A stretch of DNA of 64,000 nt from Polyangiaceae bacterium (GCA_009781005.1 WQYX01000017.1:1-64000); one strand, 5' to 3'; positions 32,766 through 42,326 are shown, counted from the first letter of the stretch. The notes: generated by a model from the letters alone, not told the origin. Numbers and translations: made by a program.

Positions 32766-34325
32766 CTAAACAGCTTGTTTGCGATTCTTTATCAGCCTGA
32801 AGACTGCTTTCACATCGGAGAGGCGGACGACGCCGGAGACAATGGCAAGTACGCCATACAGTAATACATCCGCGCTGAGACGAAGTGCGGGGTGCATTCC
32901 AATTCGCCGAAGTTGCCAATCGGCAAGACTGACGACAACGCAAATACCGAGTGACTTGAGCATCGACATCGCGCCTCGGCGATCGAGCGCGCGGCTGCGC
33001 AGAAAGCCGAGGAACACGAGGATGACGGCGAGCTCGCGGAGCGACAGCGCCATCGCTACACCCGTGCCCGCGCTGCCGGGACGAAGCGGCGACGAAGTGA
33101 TGGGTACGGCAATCATGATAAAAACCGGCAAAAGGACGAGACCGCCAACCGACACGAGCATGATGGTCCACGACCGATCGAGGATCATGAGCGCCAGCCA
33201 CAAAAGCACGTTCGCGTAGGCGAACACGAAGGTCGGCGCAAGCCATATCAGGCTGCTGGTCGATGGCAGGAATGCGTCTTTGATGGTGATGTGAATCCAA
33301 AACTCTGCGCCGAGAGCAAGCAAAAGCGTCAGCGGAAGCGAGATGACGAAAACACCCTCGAAACCGCGCCGGAGAATCTTGAAAAATTCATCTTCGCTGC
33401 GTGCCTTTGCGCGGCTCATCATCGGAATGAGCACGCCGCTCATGATGGGCGAAAGCAGCATCGACAGGTTGGCGATCTTACGTGCAGCGCTGTACCAGCC
33501 GACCTCCGGGGAGCTCGCAGGCATCAGTTCGCGCAGGACGACGACGTCGATGCTCGAGCCGAGCTGGACGGCGATGTCCGCGATGAAGAAGGGGATCGAA
33601 ATCTTGAGAACTTCGCGCGTTGTTTTCGCGTCGAGCCGCAGCTCGAGATCGATCGCGTTTCTCGTTGCAAAGAAAAGAAAAGCTGCCTTGAAACCTTCGG
33701 CAAAGATCAGCGGCAACGGCAAGACCCAGAACGGCGCCTTCAGCGTAACGGCCGCGAACACTCCTCCGCCCCAGAAGATCTTGGCGACGACGTTCGCCAC
33801 CGCGAGCCCCGAGACCTTCGACGCTGCCTGGAGCGTTTTTTGGAAGGTCTGATTGAGTGCGTAGAATATGTAGGCGATGCCGAATAAACCTCCGGCGATT
33901 TGCTCTTCGGGCTGCTTCGAATGAAGCGTGTAAGAGCCGTAGGCGATGAGCGGAACGAGCATCATCGCGCGCGCCAGCATCACGCCGAGAAAAAATTCGC
34001 TCGCGTGCTTCGGCCGGACAGCAATCTCGCGCTGGATGTACGTGTCGACACCAAGGGTCAAGAACACGGACATCGACAGGGCGAGCTGCTCACCGTAGTT
34101 GAAATATCCAAAGAAAACGGGGCCGAGGTACTTCGGTAACTTGAAGGTAACGATGAGCGTCACGGCCCACGTGAGGATCATCGACGCGGCGAGCTTCAAC
34201 CCGTTGCGTAACGCAAGGCTGCCTTCGTGTGCGGCGTGTTGCGAGACGTGTTTGTCGTGAGGCGCTTGGTCCATGATCTCCTGCGCCGCAGCCTCCTCGG
34301 GCTTATCCACGATCATGAACGACAT
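32766..34325 (-). CDS. Polysaccharide flippase (Wzx/MATE-like)
   Basis: 519 aa with about twelve to fourteen membrane helices after a short cytosolic N-terminus. LRNGLKLAASMILTWAVTLIVTFKLPKYLGPVFFGYFNYGEQLALS is the usual opening of oligosaccharide flippases (residues about 40-85). PGSAGTGVAMALSLRELAVILVF near the end also fits the family. It would flip lipid-linked sugar units across the inner membrane. It is divergent from the kinase gene and the polysaccharide enzymes at 34.5-43.3 kb, with which it probably works. Confidence 0.85.
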   Translation of the reverse strand: MSFMIVDKPEEAAAQEIMDQAPHDKHVSQHAAHEGSLALRNGLKLAASMILTWAVTLIVTFKLPKYLGPVFFGYFNYGEQLALSMSVFLTLGVDTYIQREIAVRPKHASEFFLGVMLARAMMLVPLIAYGSYTLHSKQPEEQIAGGLFGIAYIFYALNQTFQKTLQAASKVSGLAVANVVAKIFWGGGVFAAVTLKAPFWVLPLPLIFAEGFKAAFLFFATRNAIDLELRLDAKTTREVLKISIPFFIADIAVQLGSSIDVVVLRELMPASSPEVGWYSAARKIANLSMLLSPIMSGVLIPMMSRAKARSEDEFFKILRRGFEGVFVISLPLTLLLALGAEFWIHITIKDAFLPSTSSLIWLAPTFVFAYANVLLWLALMILDRSWTIMLVSVGGLVLLPVFIMIAVPITSSPLRPGSAGTGVAMALSLRELAVILVFLGFLRSRALDRRGAMSMLKSLGICVVVSLADWQLRRIGMHPALRLSADVLLYGVLAIVSGVVRLSDVKAVFRLIKNRKQAV

Positions 34326-34478
34326 AAACTACCAGCTCCCACGGCTCGACGTCACCTGACTGTCCTGCTGCACGCAATTCACGTTTGGTTCCGAAGACCC
34401 TACGTGGACTCCGAAACACCGGTTCAGGTTCGCCATTAGGGATCGCTTCACATCCAAACCGCGCGTAGCATAGCGTTT

Positions 34479-35327
34479 GTGCAACTCGTTCCTGGCTCCC
34501 AGCTTGGAGTCTACGTCCTCCAATCGATGCTGGGTTCGGGCGCATTTGGTGTCGTGTGGCTTGCAAGCCGCGCGGACGGAATGCGCGTTGCGATCAAGGT
34601 GCTGCACCCCGAAGCCGCAGTTTCGAGAGAGAGCGTGGAGCGCTTCCGGCGCGAAGCATGGGCGCTCTCGCGTATGCAAAGCCCGCACATCGCGCGAATG
34701 TACGAGTTCCTGACGGGCCCTCCGTTCGGCATGGCATTGGTCATGGAATACGTCGAGGGGGAGCTCCTCTCCGAAGTGTTCAAGCATGGCCGATTCTCGG
34801 TGGAAGACGCCGTCGGCCTCGGGATTGGAATCCTGAGCGGCGTGGCTGAAATGCATCAATTTGGCATCATTCATCGCGATCTAAAGCCCGAGAACGTGAT
34901 CCTGCGGCCTGACTCCCACGGGTGGCATGCGGTCATCTTCGACTTCAATCTGAGTCGAATAAAAAACGACTTATCTTCAAGCAGCCTCACCGCGATGCAC
35001 TCAGCCATCGGCACCGTGCCGTACATGGCGCCCGAGCAGCTCGTCGACGCACGCCGCGTGGTCGAGAGCTCGGACGTGTACTCCGTCGGAGCGATCCTCT
35101 ATCGCGCCGTGTCTGGGGCACCACCCTTCGGCACGAAAGAGAGCCTCCGCGACAAACTCCAGCACGAGGCCCGCCCACTCGATACGGGCAGGTCGGACAA
35201 GGTGGCGAAGGACTTCGAGCGCATCGTAGGACTGGCGCTGCGACGAAAGCCCGCCGATCGTTACGCAAAGGCAAAAGGAATGTTGGACGAGCTTCTTCGG
35301 CTCGTCCCAGGAGCAGCAGGAAAATAG
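34479..35327 (+). CDS. Serine/threonine protein kinase (kinase domain only)
   Basis: 282 aa, GTG start. The kinase fold is complete: LGSGAFGVVWLASR glycine loop, VAIKVL with the catalytic Lys, FGIIHRDLKPENVIL catalytic loop, APEQ and ADRYAKA. The metal-binding motif reads DFN (IFDFNLSR) instead of DFG; the Asp is kept, so activity is still possible. There is no membrane helix or sensor domain. It lies 3 bp before the glycosyltransferase-acyltransferase gene, suggesting that it controls the polysaccharide enzymes of this operon by phosphorylation. Confidence 0.9.
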   Translation: MQLVPGSQLGVYVLQSMLGSGAFGVVWLASRADGMRVAIKVLHPEAAVSRESVERFRREAWALSRMQSPHIARMYEFLTGPPFGMALVMEYVEGELLSEVFKHGRFSVEDAVGLGIGILSGVAEMHQFGIIHRDLKPENVILRPDSHGWHAVIFDFNLSRIKNDLSSSSLTAMHSAIGTVPYMAPEQLVDARRVVESSDVYSVGAILYRAVSGAPPFGTKESLRDKLQHEARPLDTGRSDKVAKDFERIVGLALRRKPADRYAKAKGMLDELLRLVPGAAGK

Positions 35328-35330
35328 CGA

Positions 35331-38300
35331 ATGGCGGCCGACGGAGCATCCACGAACAAGTCACAGGCGGTCAAGCTCACGGAGATTGCGACGAGCGCAA
35401 AGGCGCGCATCGGCGTGGTCGTCGCAGCGCTTGCATTCTACACGTTGTTCATCTTTCGAACGAGCTTCACCATCGGCGGCACGCGCTACTTCGTGCTCTT
35501 CGAAGATGCGATGATCTCGATGCGCTACGCACGCCACCTGGCCGACGGCCATGGGTTCGTGTGGAACATCGGTGAACCGCCCATCGAAGGATTCACGAAT
35601 CTGCTCTGGGTGCTCTGGATGGGCGTGGCCCACGTGCTCGGCTTGTCGGAGTCGAAGATCTCGCTCTTCATCATGCTCACGGGCGTGGCCATCCTCCTTT
35701 CAACGGGCCTCGTCGTCTCGAAGATCGCGCGCAAGATCACGACGGCTCCGTGGGTGCCCGTCGCCGTGCTCGCGGCCACGCTCTTCAATTACCCCCTCGT
35801 CTTCTGGACGTTGCGCGGCATGGAGGTCGGCGCCCTCGCGCTCTTCGTCTACACGATGCTCTGGCTCGCGCTCGAGAACGAAGACGAATTCAGCGTCCCG
35901 CGCTCGATCGCGATGGGCGCGCTCACCGCGGGCGCGCTCCTCATTCGCAGCGACTCCGTCGTGCCCGTTGGACTCATATGCCTTTACGGCTTTCTCACGT
36001 GCTCACGCCGCTGGCTCTTCGCCGTATGTGTCGGCGCGTTCGGGGTGGCGGCGGTGGGCGGGCAAATGCTCTTCCGCAGAGCCTATTTCCACGAGTCCTT
36101 GCCGAATACCTACTTTCTCAAGCTTTATAAAATCTCCACACTCGCGCGCATCAAGCGCGGCGCGTTCGTCGCCCTCGAAGTGCTCGCCATGCACCTCGCC
36201 GTGCCCATCGCCGTCGTGTTCGCAAGCGTCACAGGCATTCGAACGGATTTCTACAAGGACAAGTCTCTTCGCCGTCAGGTCTTGCTCGGCACGCTCTTCG
36301 TCGCGCAGATCGGCTACGCCATCTACGTCGGGGGCGACGCGTGGGAGTGGATGCTCTACGCGAATCGCTACATGTGCGTCGGAATGCCGGCGCTCATCGT
36401 GCTGGTCGCCGTCGTGCTCGCGCGCCTCGTCGACAAGTCAAACAGCGTCTCGCGTGCCTCGTTCGCGAACAGGTTCTCGGTCGGTCTCATCGCTGCGGGC
36501 CTGCTTCTCGCCCTGCTGAATGTCTTTGCGAGAAAGTTCCCCGAGCAGGGCATCGCCGCAACCATGGTCTTCAGCAAGAAGGCCTTTGCCATCGGCGCTG
36601 CCCTCACCTTCGCGGGCTTGCTCTTGCGGCTGCGCGACACGCGCCTCGGCATCAGCGAGGGACTCGTCGGGCTCCGCCGTCGTCTCAGCAGCACGCAGAC
36701 CACGCTCGCGGCGCTCGTGCTGATGGCCCTCGTGTGGCTGCCCGCGCAGCTCTTGCCCCTCGGGCAGTGGGTCACGCAGAATGCTGCACAGTACAAGGAT
36801 GAGGCGAATTACACCCGCCTCGGCTTGCTCATTCGCGAGAGCACGCCACCCGATCTGCGCATGGCCGTCGCTGCCGCCGGTGCCGCGCCGTACTTTGCAG
36901 AGCGCCCCACGGAAGACTTGCTAGGCAAGAATGATCGTCACGTCGCCAAGCTCGCGCCGCGCGGCGTCTTCTCACCCGGCCACGACAAGTGGGATTACGA
37001 GTACAGCCTCGGCGAGCGCGGGTCGCAGCTCATCGTCGAAACCGTCGACGTGGACGAAGCTTCCGAGGCGTACATCGAGGGACTCGGCTTCGACACGCTC
37101 GACAACGGCATGCGCCTGCGAAAGAGCGCTCCGGTCGCTCGCAGAGACGTGCTCGGTCGCGAAATGGTCGACGGGGCAACGCTCTCGGCGTCGCTCTCGG
37201 AGCTCGGCAAGACGCTTCCCGCAGGCTTGAAGGGCATCGACCTCGTGATGATGCTCGCGTTCGGGCTCGTCATCGGCGGAGCGGTCCGCGGCATCGTAAA
37301 AGACTGGGAATCGTACGCCACGCTCGAACCTGAAACGGAAGATCCAACGACAGACTTGCCGTATCGGACCATGGAGCAAGAGGCGGTAGATCCAACCGCA
37401 AAGGCAGCCCTCGCCGGCGCGGACGCGCGCGCGATCCCCGTGCTCGACGGCATGCGCGGCATCGCCGTGATCCTCGTCCTCGTGTTCCACTTTGCTTGGA
37501 CGTTCCCCGGCGACGACGCGGCCGCCGCAACCACGTTCATCGACAAGGTCGCCGTACGCGTGCACGACTTGATCTGGTCGGGCTGGACGGGCGTCGATCT
37601 CTTCTTCGTGCTCTCCGGTTACCTCATCACGCGCGGCCTCGTGGCACCATCGAAGAAGCCGCTCGGCACGCGCATGAAGATGTTCTGGATGCGCCGCGTC
37701 CTGCGCATCTTCCCGCTCTACTACGCATTCATCATCGTCGGCACGATCGCCGGCCTCCTCGTCGGCGCCAGATGGATTCCGGGGCTCTCGTACTGGCTGT
37801 ACATGCAGAACTACGCGCTCGCGTTCAACCCAGACGTCCTGCGCTGGACCGCACACTTCTGGTCGCTCGCGATCGAAGAACAATTTTACTTCATCTGGCC
37901 GATCGTCGCGCTCATGGTCCCGCGACGAAAACTCATCCCGACCTTTCTCGTGCTCGTGCCGGCGGTCGTTCTGCTCCGCAGTCTTCTCATCTTCAAAGGC
38001 ATGCAGCTCCCCGGCGTGGGCTCGCTCTTCCCAGACGCCGAAGGCGTCGCAAAATTCGTGTATCGTGCAACCTTCACGCGCGCCGATGGTTTACTCCTCG
38101 GTGCGTTCGTGGCGGTCACCCAACGCGAAGTCACGCACCCGGTGTCGATCGCATGGCGCCGCCTGCGCCTCCCCGTCTTCATCTCGACGGCGTGCGCCTT
38201 GCTCGGCCTGTACGTGCTCGGGCACGGTCTGAACGACTACGATCGCCGCATGATGAGCATCGGCTACTTCGCCCTCGCGCTCTTCTTCGCGAGCGCGATC

Positions 38301-38594
38301 TCGCTCTGCGCGGACGGCGCGATCCGCGCGCGGACGCGTGCGGCGCTGTCATGGAAGCCGCTCGTGGCGTGCGGGAAAGTCAGCTACGGCATGTACGTCT
38401 TCCACTGGCCTCTCGTTGCTTGGCTCGTGCCGCGGCTCGAAAAGATGCAGACCGGAATGAGCGTGGCGTTGCAGATGGCGCTCAATCTTGGCGTCATCGT
38501 GATCGGCAGCGTCATCGTCTACGTCGCGGCAACCATCAGCTTCCGTTACTTCGAGACACCGTTCTTGAAGCTCAAAGATCGGTTCCACGGTTGA
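35331..38594 (+). CDS. Fused membrane glycosyltransferase and acyltransferase-3 protein
   Basis: 1087 aa in two parts. Residues about 20-640 form a multi-helix membrane protein of the GT39/ZomB-like kind, with FEDAMISMRYARHLADGHGF and PIEGFTNLLWVLWMG near the N-terminus and a soluble stretch around 500-600. Residues about 700-1085 are an OafA-type acyltransferase-3 domain: IPVLDGMRGIAVILVLVFHF, WSGWTGVDLFFVLSGYLITR, LRIFPLYYAFII, FWSLAIEEQFYFIWPIVALM and YGMYVFHWPLVAWLVP. The fusion implies that sugar transfer and O-acylation occur together at the inner membrane. It lies between the kinase and ATP-grasp genes with short gaps. Confidence 0.86.
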   Translation: MAADGASTNKSQAVKLTEIATSAKARIGVVVAALAFYTLFIFRTSFTIGGTRYFVLFEDAMISMRYARHLADGHGFVWNIGEPPIEGFTNLLWVLWMGVAHVLGLSESKISLFIMLTGVAILLSTGLVVSKIARKITTAPWVPVAVLAATLFNYPLVFWTLRGMEVGALALFVYTMLWLALENEDEFSVPRSIAMGALTAGALLIRSDSVVPVGLICLYGFLTCSRRWLFAVCVGAFGVAAVGGQMLFRRAYFHESLPNTYFLKLYKISTLARIKRGAFVALEVLAMHLAVPIAVVFASVTGIRTDFYKDKSLRRQVLLGTLFVAQIGYAIYVGGDAWEWMLYANRYMCVGMPALIVLVAVVLARLVDKSNSVSRASFANRFSVGLIAAGLLLALLNVFARKFPEQGIAATMVFSKKAFAIGAALTFAGLLLRLRDTRLGISEGLVGLRRRLSSTQTTLAALVLMALVWLPAQLLPLGQWVTQNAAQYKDEANYTRLGLLIRESTPPDLRMAVAAAGAAPYFAERPTEDLLGKNDRHVAKLAPRGVFSPGHDKWDYEYSLGERGSQLIVETVDVDEASEAYIEGLGFDTLDNGMRLRKSAPVARRDVLGREMVDGATLSASLSELGKTLPAGLKGIDLVMMLAFGLVIGGAVRGIVKDWESYATLEPETEDPTTDLPYRTMEQEAVDPTAKAALAGADARAIPVLDGMRGIAVILVLVFHFAWTFPGDDAAAATTFIDKVAVRVHDLIWSGWTGVDLFFVLSGYLITRGLVAPSKKPLGTRMKMFWMRRVLRIFPLYYAFIIVGTIAGLLVGARWIPGLSYWLYMQNYALAFNPDVLRWTAHFWSLAIEEQFYFIWPIVALMVPRRKLIPTFLVLVPAVVLLRSLLIFKGMQLPGVGSLFPDAEGVAKFVYRATFTRADGLLLGAFVAVTQREVTHPVSIAWRRLRLPVFISTACALLGLYVLGHGLNDYDRRMMSIGYFALALFFASAISLCADGAIRARTRAALSWKPLVACGKVSYGMYVFHWPLVAWLVPRLEKMQTGMSVALQMALNLGVIVIGSVIVYVAATISFRYFETPFLKLKDRFHG

Positions 38595-38608
38595 ACGAGA
38601 TCAAAGCC

Positions 38609-39862
38609 ATGAGTGTTCTTCTTCTTGGGGCGGACTACTACGGGACGCTGGCTGCCGCGCGCTGCTACGGGAAGAGCGGGATCTCGGTCGCCATGGCCGA
38701 CGACAACCGAAGCGCGCGCGGGCTGTACTCGCGGTGGGTCTCGCAAAAGCTCTCGCACCCATCGATGGCGGAGCCGGCGGCGCTCATCGACTGGCTCGTG
38801 CACTTTGGCGAGCGAAACCCGGGTACCCTTCTCTACCCGCCAAACGATCATCTCTCATGGCTCTTCGCCGAAGAGCGCGAGCGCCTCGGCAAAGTGTTTC
38901 TCATGTACTCGCCAGCGGAGGACGTGATCATCACGTTGCTCGACAAGGCGCGCCTCCACGCGGCTTGCGCGAAGGTCGGTATCGACGTTCCCGAAACGTA
39001 CGAACTCGGTGCACGGGGCTCGAACGCGCCCGTCATCGACAAGCTTCATTTTCCCGTGCTCCTCAAGCCGCGCACGCAGATCTTCATGGAGGGTGGGGTC
39101 AAAGGGATCATCGTTCAGGACGGTGCGTCGTTCGCCTCGGAGCTCGCGCGCTACCAATCCTTGGCACGGTTCAATCGTGTGCTCACCGATCGCCATCCCG
39201 AGATCACGGAGCCCATGGTGCAGGAGTATTTGACCGCGGCGGAGACGAACATCTTCAGCATGTCGGGCTTCGTGTCGGAGGAGGGCGATTTCGTCGCGCG
39301 CGCCGCCATGAAAGTGCTTCAGCGTCCGCGCAAGGTTGGCATCGGACTATGCTTCGAGGGCCGCGAGATCGAACGAGATCTCGCGGACAAGCTCCGTGCA
39401 TTGTGCAAGGAAGTGGGCTACTTCGGAGCCTTCGAATCCGAATTCATCGTCAGCGGTGACAGGCGCTTGCTCATCGATTTCAACCCGCGCTTCTATAGCC
39501 AGATGGGTTTCGACGTCGCCCGCGGTTTGCGTCTGCCCATCCTCGTGGCGCTCGCGGCGCGCGGCGACCGCACGGGCCTCGAAGAGGAGCTCGCGCGCGC
39601 GCGAGCGTGGGAGCCCACGGGCCGCGAAGTCTACTGCCACAAGACCATGCTCGATCTGGTGCTCACGCTTCAAGGCCTCTCCGGCGAGATGTCGCGCGAG
39701 GACGTGAAGAAGTGGCGTCGCTGGGTCTCGGTCAACCGCGTGACCGACGCCGTGCGCGATCGCGACGACCGGAAGCCCGCCCTGGTCGACGCTGCGCAGT
39801 GGGTGCAGCACTTCGCGCGTCACCCGCGAAGCTTCATCCGCAACTTCGTGTTCAACAAATAG
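38609..39862 (+). CDS. ATP-grasp family enzyme of the polysaccharide cluster
   Basis: 417 aa. The N-terminus SVLLLGADYYGTLAAARCYGKSGI is Rossmann-like. The ATP-grasp core shows FPVLLKPRTQ, MVQEYLTAAETNIFSMSGFV and ESEFIVSGDRRLLIDFNPRFYSQMGF, the last giving the metal-binding Glu/Asn set. Relatives ligate a carboxylate to an amine or amino acid, often in cell-surface or natural-product pathways. The substrate is unknown; modification of a sugar carboxylate is a fair guess from context. It begins 14 bp after the fusion gene and ends 2 bp before the next start. Confidence 0.8.
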   Translation: MSVLLLGADYYGTLAAARCYGKSGISVAMADDNRSARGLYSRWVSQKLSHPSMAEPAALIDWLVHFGERNPGTLLYPPNDHLSWLFAEERERLGKVFLMYSPAEDVIITLLDKARLHAACAKVGIDVPETYELGARGSNAPVIDKLHFPVLLKPRTQIFMEGGVKGIIVQDGASFASELARYQSLARFNRVLTDRHPEITEPMVQEYLTAAETNIFSMSGFVSEEGDFVARAAMKVLQRPRKVGIGLCFEGREIERDLADKLRALCKEVGYFGAFESEFIVSGDRRLLIDFNPRFYSQMGFDVARGLRLPILVALAARGDRTGLEEELARARAWEPTGREVYCHKTMLDLVLTLQGLSGEMSREDVKKWRRWVSVNRVTDAVRDRDDRKPALVDAAQWVQHFARHPRSFIRNFVFNK

Positions 39863-39864
39863 CC

Positions 39865-41556
39865 ATGAGCAAAACGCGCATGAGCAAGATCACAGATTCG
39901 TTCGAGCAACGTTTTGGCAGTGATCCGTGGGTCACGGTCATCATCGCAACCTACAATCGAGCAGACTCGCTGAGGCGTCTGCTCGAGCAATTCGATCGCC
40001 AGACGCTCGATCCATCCCATTTCGAAGTGATTGCCGTCGACGATGGCTCACAAGAAGTCGTGGGCGACAAGCTTGCCGATCTCGAGACCCGCTATGCCTT
40101 GCGCATCGAGCGGCAAGCCAATAGCGGCGCCGCCGTCGCTCGCCAGCACGGCGTCTCGCTCGCGCGCGGCAAAATCATCGTCGTCATCGATGACGACATG
40201 CAGATAAAACCCGACTTTCTCGAGCGCCATCTTGACAAGCACGATGGTGACGACACCGTCGTTCTCGGTCGCCTCCGCCCCGACGCGCACCTCGCGGAGA
40301 TGCCGCTCTTCGAGCGATTTTACGCGCGCACGCTCGCTCGCAACGGCGACGCGTTCGCCTCCGGTGAAGAGCCCGTCCGCGGCCACAACATCTACACGGG
40401 CAACGTCTCTTTCCCGCGCGATCTCTTCATGCGCGTCGGCGGCTTCGACCCGCAGTTTCGCGCGCTCGAGGACGAGGAGATCGGCATCCGCTTCGAGAAG
40501 GCCGGCGCGCGCTTCGCCTTCGCGAACGATGCGGAGAGTATGCACGGATCGGACTGGACCTCGATGAGGAAGTGGATGGAGCGCTCGTTCCGCGACGGCG
40601 TCTACCAGACGAAAGTCGCGCACAAACACAAGGACCACTTCGAGAGCCAGCCGTGGCGTCACTGGGCGAACATCAATCCCATGTCACGCCCCATCCTCGC
40701 CTTCGGCATCGCGTCGCCCAAATCCGCCGCAGCGCTCGCAAACGCCGCCATCCGCACGGCGGCGGCGTTCGACAAGATCGGCCTCGAACCCGTCGCACTC
40801 GCGGGCGCCACGTTGGTGTACGGCATCCAGTATTACCGCGGTGTCCGGGCCGAAACGGGCAGCGCACTCGACACCCTGCGCGAGTACCGCGAATTCAAAC
40901 GCGGCATGAGCATGCTTGGCCGCGGCGAGAGCAGCGGCGGCTCGTCTTTCAAGAAGCTCGTGGCCGACATCCGCGAAGACAACCGGATGATCCGGTTTTA
41001 CCAGGACAAATATGACGGCCGCGTGGGAGAGGGTGCGCTCGGCGCGAACGCGAGCCCGAAGGAGCTCGTAGGCGACGGCATTCGCAAGATCGGCTACCAA
41101 ATCATGGTCGCGTACCGCATCATGCGGTTCCTCCGCGATGCAGGGCTCATGCTCGGCGCACAGTTCATGTCACGCCTCATCCGGCATGCCTTTGCGTCCG
41201 ACATTCATTGGGACGCGGAGCTCGAGCCCGGCATCGTGATCATCCACGGTTTCGGCCTCGCCATCAGCTACGCAGCCAAAGTGCGCACGGGCTCGATCCT
41301 CTTCCAGAACATCACGCTCGGCTACGGGCTCGATCCCGACACGAAAATCCCAGGCGCGCCCGTCATCGAAAAGAACGTGCACATCGGCGTGGGCGCAACC
41401 CTCTTCGGCCCCATCACGATCGGCGAGGGAACGAAGATCATGGCCGGATGCGTGATCAACCACAGCGTGCCACCGCGATCGATCGTCGAGGCTTCCATTC
41501 CTCACATCAGCGCGCGGGGGACTCGGAAGCGATCTTCTGACGATGCGCCCATTTAA
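39865..41556 (+). CDS. GT2 glycosyltransferase fused to a hexapeptide-repeat acetyltransferase-like domain
   Basis: 563 aa. Residues about 20-260 are a GT-A glycosyltransferase: VTVIIATYNRADSLRRLLEQ, VIAVDDGSQ, IVVIDDDMQIKP (DxD-like) and GNVSFPRDLFMRVGGFD with ALEDEEIGIRF. Residues about 440-555 resemble serine acetyltransferase-type left-handed beta-helix enzymes: LEPGIVIIHGFGLAISYAAK, GSILFQNITLGYG, PVIEKNVHIGVGATLFGPI and IGEGTKIMAGCVIN. The two parts are joined by a helical linker. A single protein that adds and acetylates a sugar is the simplest reading. Confidence 0.86.
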   Translation: MSKTRMSKITDSFEQRFGSDPWVTVIIATYNRADSLRRLLEQFDRQTLDPSHFEVIAVDDGSQEVVGDKLADLETRYALRIERQANSGAAVARQHGVSLARGKIIVVIDDDMQIKPDFLERHLDKHDGDDTVVLGRLRPDAHLAEMPLFERFYARTLARNGDAFASGEEPVRGHNIYTGNVSFPRDLFMRVGGFDPQFRALEDEEIGIRFEKAGARFAFANDAESMHGSDWTSMRKWMERSFRDGVYQTKVAHKHKDHFESQPWRHWANINPMSRPILAFGIASPKSAAALANAAIRTAAAFDKIGLEPVALAGATLVYGIQYYRGVRAETGSALDTLREYREFKRGMSMLGRGESSGGSSFKKLVADIREDNRMIRFYQDKYDGRVGEGALGANASPKELVGDGIRKIGYQIMVAYRIMRFLRDAGLMLGAQFMSRLIRHAFASDIHWDAELEPGIVIIHGFGLAISYAAKVRTGSILFQNITLGYGLDPDTKIPGAPVIEKNVHIGVGATLFGPITIGEGTKIMAGCVINHSVPPRSIVEASIPHISARGTRKRSSDDAPI

Positions 41557-41561
41557 AAAAA

Positions 41562-41680
41562 CCGCTTTCAAGTTGACGCGAGGTCGAGGCGGGGCCGAGG
41601 AGCGGACCGGAACAGCCTTGAAGGCTTTGAGGACCGCACCGCAGGCCCCGACGATGAGATCGCGGCAAATCGAAAGCGGG
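41562..41680 (+). repeat. Dispersed repeat family C, full copy
   Basis: Begins CCGCTTTCAAGTTGACGCGA and ends GCGGCAAATCGAAAGCGG, so the ends form a partial inverted repeat (CCGCTTTC/GAAAGCGG). The same sequence lies in reverse at 59791-59908. It fills almost the entire gap between the GT2 fusion gene and the export lipoprotein gene. Confidence 0.8.
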
Positions 41681-41702
41681 AAACGTGTATGATGGGTTGG
41701 CT

Positions 41703-42308
41703 ATGTCGACCCGCTCGTTTGCTTCGTGTGCGCTGATCGGTACGTTCGTCGTTGTCTTTGCAGGCGGAGGATGCGGCTCATCGGGGCCGTACGTGTGGGC
41801 CGGGAATCTTCCAACACCGACGGGATCGTCGAGCGACGTCATCATCAACGACGGCGACACGGTGAACGTGCGCGTCTTCAATCAAGATCCGCTCTCCACG
41901 CGCGAGAAAGTCCGAGTGGACGGCAAGATCTCCATGCCGGTGATTGGCGAGGTCATGGCGCGCGGCAAGCGCCCCGCGCAACTTGCCAGTGAAATCCAGG
42001 AGCGCCTCAAGGCCGTCGTCGTTGCCCCCTCCGTCTCGGTGACGATCGAGCAGGGAGTCGAACTCAAGGTCTCGGTCGTGGGCGAAGTGCGTAACTCCGG
42101 TGTTTTTCAACTCGATCCCGGCGCAAATGTCTTGCACGCGCTCGCCGCTGCTGGCGGTCTCAACGACTACGCCGATACCGATAAGATCTTTGTCATTCGT
42201 AAATCGCTGCCGCAACGCGTTCGATTCCGTTATTCTGATTTGCGAGCAGCCGATCCAAAGAGCATTAAGTTCACGCTTCAAGCTGGTGACGTGATCGTCG
42301 TCGAATAA
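41703..42308 (+). CDS. Polysaccharide export outer-membrane lipoprotein (Wza-like)
   Basis: About 201 aa from the ATG at 41703. The signal peptide ends in a lipobox-like AGGGC. Then come a poly-export domain (INDGDTVNVRVFNQDPLSTR, VDGKISMPVIGEVMARGKRP) and an SLBB domain (VVGEVRNSGVFQLDPGANVL, AGGLNDYADTDKIFVIRK), ending LQAGDVIVVE. It is shorter than Wza and has one SLBB repeat. It forms or contributes to the outer-membrane exit for the polysaccharide made by the upstream enzymes. Its promoter region overlaps the family C repeat. Confidence 0.9.
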   Translation: MSTRSFASCALIGTFVVVFAGGGCGSSGPYVWAGNLPTPTGSSSDVIINDGDTVNVRVFNQDPLSTREKVRVDGKISMPVIGEVMARGKRPAQLASEIQERLKAVVVAPSVSVTIEQGVELKVSVVGEVRNSGVFQLDPGANVLHALAAAGGLNDYADTDKIFVIRKSLPQRVRFRYSDLRAADPKSIKFTLQAGDVIVVE

Positions 42309-42326
42309 AGTCGAATAAAGGGTAGA

